From Lewinellaceae bacterium (GTDB taxonomy: Bacteria; Bacteroidota; Bacteroidia; Chitinophagales; Saprospiraceae), in assembly GCA_016712415.1 (NCBI GenBank), contig JADJRC010000013.1:1-64000 (forward strand): a stretch of DNA of 64,000 bases. Reading direction: 5' to 3'. The notes beneath the pieces were generated by a model, which had not been told where the DNA came from, made no database searches, and was given only the letters and a program-made list of their open reading frames with translations. Made by a program: the position numbers and the translations under genes. Within the stretch, counting starts at the first letter, position 1. Every line of letters starts with the position of its first letter. This document shows positions 58,169 through 64,000 of this stretch, piece by piece.

Positions 58169-59842
58169 TCAATAAACAAAGTTGTCGGGGTTGTTATCCC
58201 AGAATACTTTGTTGACCCCTGCAATATTTTTCTGCGTCGCCGAACTGTTCAGGTTAACGTAGTTGGCCGGGTAGATCAGCGAACGGACAAAATTACCGGG
58301 GTTAGCTGCACGGGTTGGCTGCATGTCGGAGGGCTTGCTTGTACGGCGATACATATTATAGGCTTCGATACCGTTGCCCCACAGCGCGATATAATATTCT
58401 TTCATGATCACGCCGAGTCTTTCGTCGTCGTTTGCAGCAGCGTCGTAAAGGGCAGCCACAGCATCGGTGTAATCCATGATGGAAGGCTCCAGTGCAGCCG
58501 GAACGGTTTGACCTTTGGCAGCGCCGAATGCGCGCACACGGGCAATCGATTTGTTCACACCGGAGAGCATGAGCGCTTTTGCGTCACCCGTCGTTCCGAG
58601 CGTCAGCGCAGCCTCTGCTTTGAGAAATTCTGTATAGCCGGCCATCCAGATAGGTTCGATGCCGGCGCCGTTGGCGCCCTGGCCTTGTATGGCGAGGCCC
58701 TGATAAATCGGATCGTCCAGATTCACGTCGACACGACCGCCGGCCGGGTAAACGCCGAAGCAGGTCAGTGCACGGCCATCCGGCGGAATACCATCGTTGT
58801 TGCCATGGTCGCGGCCAAAGAAGCCGGGATCAAATGCGCACCATGCCTGGTTGGGGCCGTAGTGGCTCGGACGCGGACTGATGATGCAGGGGATAGACTC
58901 GGGTTCGTCGGCAAGCGCCGTGGCGATGCTGCCAACCTGGCGGTAGAAATAGTATCTCCAGCGCGGGTCTTCCACACCTTTCTGCTTGTAGCTCACCAGC
59001 ATATAGTAATTGCTGAGGTAGCCGTCGGCATTGCCGCCGGTTCCTGGCTGGTACATCTGGCGGTACAGCGGGTGGCGCGAACGCGCCGGAACGTCGGAGG
59101 TAGCGTATTTATAGGTAAACTCTTCCGCATCGGTATCGACCAGGTCTTTGCCGAGCAACTCTTCGATCTTGGCCTTGGCGCCCGCATCTGTCAGTCGAAG
59201 GTTCAGATATGCCTTGAGTTTCAATGTATTGGCCAACGCGGCCCATTTGGCGGCACTTCCGCCGAAATATATGTCGCGTGAGAGGCTTCCGGTAGCCGTT
59301 TGACCCAACAGGGCAATGGCCTCGTCGAGGATGGTAATGGCGGCGGCATAAATTGATTGCCCGGAATCGGTGCCCGGGTTGAATCCTTCTGCACCGAGGG
59401 AGCCCTGAAGCGCCTGGCTGTAGGGTACATCGTTGAACAGGTCGACCAATGTGAGCATCACATAGGCTTTCAGGACGCGGGCCGATCCGGAGTGCACCGT
59501 GAGGCCGGTGCCGTCGGTGCGGCTCAGCAACGTTTCGATCTGGATCAGCACGTCCTGGTAGGCGCGGTTCCAGATATCATTATGCGTCTGCGGCTGGTAG
59601 GCGCGTTCGTAAACGTCGCCGCCGGTCATGGCAACCATGCGCGACAGCTCCATAGAAGGCACATTGGCTTCCGCCACGAAATCGCCAAAATCCAGCTGGA
59701 TTTTGTTCATCAACAGGTTTACGTCGAGATTGCCGACGCCAACTTCGTTAGGATTTTCCAGATTTTCCTCCAGGTCGGTTATGCCGCACGAACCGGCGAC
59801 AAACAGAAAAACCAGGCAGGATAGTTTCAATATATTTTTCAT
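58169..59842 (-). CDS. SusD/RagB-like outer-membrane lipoprotein
   Basis: 557 residues; signal MKNILKLSCLVFLFVAGSCG with lipobox Cys19. SusD-like_2 features: ENPNEVGVGNLDVNLLMNKI, GGDVYERAYQPQTHNDIWNR, LVDLFNDVPYSQALQGSLGA, ANTLKLKAYLNLRLTDAGAK, MKEYYIALWGNGIEAYNMYR. Surface ligand-binding partner of the SusC upstream (20-bp gap) and followed by the small lipoprotein gene. Confidence 0.93.
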   Translation of the reverse strand: MKNILKLSCLVFLFVAGSCGITDLEENLENPNEVGVGNLDVNLLMNKIQLDFGDFVAEANVPSMELSRMVAMTGGDVYERAYQPQTHNDIWNRAYQDVLIQIETLLSRTDGTGLTVHSGSARVLKAYVMLTLVDLFNDVPYSQALQGSLGAEGFNPGTDSGQSIYAAAITILDEAIALLGQTATGSLSRDIYFGGSAAKWAALANTLKLKAYLNLRLTDAGAKAKIEELLGKDLVDTDAEEFTYKYATSDVPARSRHPLYRQMYQPGTGGNADGYLSNYYMLVSYKQKGVEDPRWRYYFYRQVGSIATALADEPESIPCIISPRPSHYGPNQAWCAFDPGFFGRDHGNNDGIPPDGRALTCFGVYPAGGRVDVNLDDPIYQGLAIQGQGANGAGIEPIWMAGYTEFLKAEAALTLGTTGDAKALMLSGVNKSIARVRAFGAAKGQTVPAALEPSIMDYTDAVAALYDAAANDDERLGVIMKEYYIALWGNGIEAYNMYRRTSKPSDMQPTRAANPGNFVRSLIYPANYVNLNSSATQKNIAGVNKVFWDNNPDNFVY

Positions 59843-59862
59843 AACGATGGATGTTGCTTTGT

Positions 59863-62800
59863 TTAGAAATTAACTTTCAGGTTTACGCCGTAACGTTTGG
59901 CCGACGGGCCACCGAGGAAGTCGAAGCCCAAACCGTTGCTGGTACCAAATGCGGTGCGATCCGGGTCGACTTTTGAGTATTTCGGTGTATTGTAGGCGCG
60001 GAACCAAAGGTTGTTTCCGATGGCCGAGATGGTAACATTCTCGACAAAAGAGTTGCGCAGCCAGCGTGTCGGCAGCGTATAGGTCAACGACAATTCGCGC
60101 AAGCGCAGACGTGTACCGTCGAAAATACCGCGGTCGTCCGGTCCGCCGCCGATAATGGTATTGGCGAAGAATACGCCGGATGCGGGTTGCGGGATATTGT
60201 TGGGCTCGCCGGTTTCTTCCAGAATACCCGGCAGGATAACCGGCAATTCGGGATTGAAGTCTTCGAGTTCCTTCGCTACGCCGCGGCCTACAAGTGCGCC
60301 GGCAGAGAACGAATAGATATCGCCACCCTTGACGAAATCGAGCTGACCGCTGATGGTCAGGCTTTTGAACAGCACAAAATCACTGAAGCCGGAAATCATA
60401 TAGTCCGGGTTCGGGTCGCCGATAATGTCGATTTCCGACGACAGTTTATAGTCGCCGTTAGACGTAATCAGCAGATCGCCCGTGCGGCCGTCTAAGCCGT
60501 TGCGCACGGCATAGGTACCCTGGATAACGCCGTAAGGCTGGCCTTCGATGGCAAAGTTGCCCAGGTTGGTAAAACCGCTGATAAGGATTTCTTTCGACCC
60601 TTCAGGCAGTTTTTCCACTTTCGACTTGTTCTTGGTATAGTTGGCGCGCAGGTTCCACGTCAAGTTTTCCAGGCGTACCGGTGTAATGGAAAGGCCCAGT
60701 TCGATACCCTTGTTGGAAATAGTACCGGCGTTGATGGTCGTTTCGTCAAAACCGGTGGAAGGATCAAGTGTGCGGCCTACGATCTGGTCTTCTGCCGTGC
60801 GGTCGTAAACAGAAAGGTCGATACCAAGGCGGTTGCTGAACATGCGAAGGTCAAGACCGAATTCGAGTTCTTTCTGCAACTCGGGCTTCAGGTCCGGGTT
60901 GGCCAGCAGGCCGGGCAGACTGAGTGTGATCACGTTGCCAAGGTTGTCAACAGAAGCATTGGAAGAAAGCGTCAGGTACGGACGGGTGCGGTATGGCGTG
61001 GCGAAGTTGGCAGATGTGCCGTAGCCAACGCGAAATTTCAGGAAATTGAGGGTTTTGGATTCGAGTCCCTCGATCGCCTGTGTCGGGATAAACGACAGAC
61101 TGAAGCCCGGATAGAACAGGCTGCGGTATTCTTTCTCGTGCGTGGATGCCCAGTCGTTGCGACCTTGTACGTTCAGGTAAAGGTAGTTTCTGTAACCCAG
61201 CGTCACGTCGCCAAAAGCGCCGAGAATAATTTGCTTTCGCCTGTAATTCAGGTTATTGCCGCGAAGATCCCGGTCGTTGTTGTCGATAAAGTTGCGGTGT
61301 TCCTGCAGACCGAATACGACCTGGTTGGTACTTTCCAGGCCGGTCTGGCTGTAGTTGTCCTGGCGGCCGTTCACCCCGACATTCGCCGTAAAGTCGATAT
61401 CGTTGGTGATGTTTTTGCCACCCGAGAGGATGATGGAGTGGTCATAAATCGAGTTGCGGCCGCTGGATGTGCGGTACAGACCTGTTGCAAAAGCCGTAAG
61501 CGTGGAGGGGAAGCCCGATGCACCGCGGTTCACCCAGTACTCCTGGTCTTCGTTGTAGTTGTCAATACCGATGCGGTAGGCAAGTTTGAGCCAGTTCAGC
61601 ACTGCATAATCTACCCGCATCACGCTCAGGAAGCGGTCGGTGTAGTTGCCCTGTCGGGAGTTGTCAAGCAACCAGCGCGGGTTGGTGATGTCACCGCCGT
61701 TGCGGTAATACACCGGAGCGCCTGTTACCGGGTTTTGGTATGGCCAGCCCATCAGGTCGATATTGCGCGGCACATAAAACAGGTTGGCAAAAACGGAGGG
61801 TCCGCCGTTGGAGTTACTGCCGAGGCCGGCGCCAACGGTCGGGGTTTTGAAGTCCGTTTTTACATAGGAGAAATTACCCGTGAACGTGATCTTTTTCGTC
61901 AGGTTGGCAATACCGCCAATGCTGAAATTATAACGGGTCAGGTCGTTATTCTTGATATAGCCCTCTTCACCCGTACGGCCGAAGCTGACGTTGAAGCTGC
62001 CGATATCGCCGCTTACGCCGGCATTGAACGCCGTAGTCAGCGAGTTACCCGTTTGGAAAAAATCATTTACGTTATTAGGATAGGCCACCGGAATAGTACC
62101 CGTCACCCACGTTTTGGGCAAACTCCGGAAACTCCGGAAACAGGTTGCGGTGCTCCCAATAAGGGTGGCGTGGCTGGTTAACAGGTACTTCACCGGTAAA
62201 TACAGAACCCCAGTTGGAGAAAAACTCGCCGTAGTCGCCGTCGAAACCGTTGCCCCATTTGTTCTGGTATTCCGGAACATATGCCTGAATCTGGTGGTAC
62301 GACTGGCTGAAGGAGGCCGTGAACCGCTTTCTGGAGCCTGCGCCGGTTTTAGTCGTCACCAGGATGACGCCGTTGCGGCCCTGTGAGCCGTAGAGTGTGG
62401 TGGCGCTGAGGCCGCGCAGTATGCTGATGCTGGCGATGTTGTTCGGATCGATGTCGAGGTTGCGCGTAGGCGTTACGTTACCATCGTTGAAGTTGTTGTT
62501 CTCGTTGGCGCTGGTATTGATCGGCACACCGTCGACAATCCACAGCGGCTGCGAATTACCGGAAATGGTGCTGGTACCCCGTATATTGATCTTGGTACCC
62601 GAGCCTGCAAGACCGGAAGCATTCACGATATTCACGCCGGGGGCGCGGCCGATGAGTGCGCGTGCAACGTCTGTTTCGGGTTTTTCAGCGATGTCCTGTG
62701 CATTCACTACCGTGGCAGCATAGCCCAGGGCTTTTTTATCGCGTTTGATGCCCAAAGCGGTCACGACGATCTCCTGTAGCGCTTCCGCACTTTCAGAAAT

Positions 62801-63079
62801 TACCACGTCCAGAACGTTGGAAACAGGATCGAGGGTCACTTCTTTTCTCTGAAAACCGGTGTAACTAAACACCAACACGTCTTTCCCTTCGGAAACGGTG
62901 ATCGAGTAGTTGCCGTTGGTATTCGTGGTTGTACCGATAGAAGCGCCTTTTACCACAATGGTGGCGCCAATCATCGGCTCGCCGGAATCATCGGTCACCC
63001 TACCGGTAATGGTCCTCTGTGCCAGGGCTAGCCCTGCTGAAAAGCACAAGAAGAAAAATGCGAGTGCGATTTTTTTCAT
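59863..63079 (-). CDS. SusC/RagA-like TonB-dependent transporter (one frameshift)
   Basis: About 1,070 residues from ATG 63079: signal peptide (MKKIALAFFFLCFSAGLALA), carboxypeptidase-regulatory-like domain (TITGRVTDDSGEPMIGATIV), plug (APGVNIVNASGLAGSGTKIN, IRGTSTISGNSQPLWIVDGV) and barrel to a terminal RYGVNLKVNF. The frame breaks around 62,100-62,115: the first frame ends FPEFPEFAQNVGDGYYSGGL and stop, the next continues PVAYPNNVNDFFQTGNSLTT, a canonical SusC passage. One surplus base explains it. Forms a locus with the SusD at 58,169 and lipoprotein at 57,560. Confidence 0.92.
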
Positions 63080-63184
63080 GATGAGAATTGATTTGGTTAC
63101 AGAAAATAGGAATGATTGACAAATTATATAATCAGGTATACGCAAAGCAGCCCCGCCGGATGGTGACAGCGAGGTGGTTCAGTA

Positions 63185-63373
63185 TCAAAATTTGTGAATG
63201 GACGTTCCCGGTAAAAAAGAATTGAACGCCGGGTCGTCAATAATTCCGGAGTATTCAATACCGGAAGTCGGGGGACCAGGGAGCATTGGCAGGCGAATGC
63301 CCTGCTTCTTATACGAAGGCAGGATAACGCATACAGACCCAGCCAACCTTGCGGTTGCCGAAATTGTATTCAT
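63185..63373 (-). CDS. Candidate 62-residue protein in the SusC leader
   Basis: ATG at 63373 opens a short frame (MNTISATARLAGSVCVILPS ... GTSIHKF) between a -7 box and the SusC gene. The bases before its ATG (CAAACTTTCGTATG) resemble those before the other susC gene (CAAATTTTCGTATG). It could be a real small gene, a leader peptide, or the leftover start of an older gene. No family recognised. Confidence 0.3.
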   Translation of the reverse strand: MNTISATARLAGSVCVILPSYKKQGIRLPMLPGPPTSGIEYSGIIDDPAFNSFLPGTSIHKF

Positions 63374-63606
63374 ACGAAAGTTTGATTTAGTTAATTGTAT
63401 GCGATTAAAAAGAATAATCCGGTCAAAAAACAGGCATTTTGGGCTATTGGCGAAGGCGGAATATTTGCACAATCCACTCCTTTGCCAAAGCATCGCCCTT
63501 GAATGACCAGGCAAATGTATTCAAAGTTTGAGTACAATGATAAATGAAAAATTTATTCTGGTTGAAATATTTTTCAGGATATCAATCTGCCCATGCCGTG
63601 AACAGG
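63374..63606. other. AT-rich promoter region of the second SusC locus
   Basis: No gene seen. TACATTTG on the minus strand (63,512-63,519) is an exact -7 box and the only promoter-like element noticed. It would give a leader of over 400 bases to SusC that spans the small frame at 63,185. Confidence 0.4.
63512..63519 (-). promoter_or_regulatory. Candidate -7 box upstream of the SusC locus
   Basis: Minus strand TACATTTG, exact TAnnTTTG; no clear -33 TTG at 19-20 bp. Confidence 0.4.
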
Positions 63607-63646
63607 TAAAAGAAAAAGGGTCGCCTGTAACATGTACAGACGACCC
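63607..63646 (-). terminator. Intrinsic terminator of the third SusD gene
   Basis: Stem GGGTCGCCTGTA / TACAGACGACCC (12 bp, one mismatch), followed on the minus strand by CCCTTTTTCTTTT, 34 bp past the stop at 63681. Confidence 0.85.
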
Positions 63647-63680
63647 TCAGGGTATTCAACATTACACTTAGGTATCGATA

Positions 63681-64000
63681 TTATTCGTCCCACCAAACGG
63701 GCTTCAGCACATCGGTGATCGACGGGCTGGGCGCGCTGGTATTGTACAAGCGCTCGTTTTGCGGTGTCGGCAGGCGACGCGGAATCCCTGCTACCACGCC
63801 ATTTGGATTTGGCAGGAGTTGCGGAATATCGGTACGACGCCAGTCGTTGTAGGCCTCGAATTGCGTAAACAATGCCACGTACTTATGTGTCATGATCTTC
63901 TCCAGGGTGATCGTTGCATCGGTTTCGCTGGCTTGTGCGGTCTCATAGGCCGGAGGCGCTGCAGCGCCGGTAACCTGGGCAACATGCGCTTTGATGGCTT
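63681..64000 (-). CDS. SusD/RagB-like lipoprotein, C-terminal fragment
   Basis: The frame enters from the right edge and ends at 63681. The readable 106 residues include ETDATITLEKIMTHKYVALF, TQFEAYNDWRRTDIPQLLPN and PRRLPTPQNERLYNTSAPSP, ending TDVLKPVWWDE, the characteristic C-terminus of SusD-like_2 proteins. A third SusC/SusD locus therefore extends beyond the window; its SusC should lie to the right. Confidence 0.85.
   Translation of the reverse strand, partial: AIKAHVAQVTGAAAPPAYETAQASETDATITLEKIMTHKYVALFTQFEAYNDWRRTDIPQLLPNPNGVVAGIPRRLPTPQNERLYNTSAPSPSITDVLKPVWWDE

Overview
The window is chromosomal DNA of a moderately GC-rich member of the Bacteroidota. The evidence is a full-length SprA (the ~2,500-residue type IX secretion translocon) directly downstream of ruvA, three SusC/SusD-type outer-membrane uptake loci, type IX sorting domains on secreted proteins, a GldM-type domain, and TAnnTTTG-type -7 promoter boxes. 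Gene content looks most like Saprospiria; that placement is an inference.

Layout. 1-9,975: partial M1 aminopeptidase, small secreted protein, TonB-receptor-like barrel, sulfatase-fold protein without a usable nucleophile, secreted GH5-like hydrolase, APH-fold kinase and GH16 laminarinase-like enzyme, i.e. polysaccharide-related functions. 10,025-20,050: remnant of an HNH/McrA-like protein, a YdiJ-like FAD/Fe-S dehydrogenase, and a run of envelope, membrane and secreted proteins, including a His-rich duplicated lipoprotein, an aspartic protease and a three-CBM48 protein, ending at a perfect 78-bp palindrome. 20,048-31,560: SDR, PEP synthase, 1-Cys peroxiredoxin, P-type ATPase, a glycosyltransferase-like protein, a W/R-rich secreted protein, a DUF2975/XRE pair and a two-gene kinase operon. 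31,633-34,893: a blaI-blaR1-like operon whose sensor carries a C-terminal GldM-type domain, two palindromic operators around its promoter, and a ~1-kb array of 62-bp palindromic repeats. 35,055-51,905: extradiol dioxygenase, beta-helix secreted protein, uvrC with a palindromic repeat insertion, sprA, ruvA, lon. 52,249-64,000: two complete SusC/SusD loci and the end of a third, each closed by a strong hairpin.

The genes fit a surface polymer degrader: SusCD transporters, glycosidases and T9SS cargo act at the envelope, and SprA exports the cargo. The BlaI/BlaR-GldM system is the most unusual regulatory unit.

At least six genes contain one-base frameshifts or a small deletion, several beside homopolymers, although their conserved protein sequence continues in another frame. 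I treat most as probable sequence errors and give the reconstructed gene limits.
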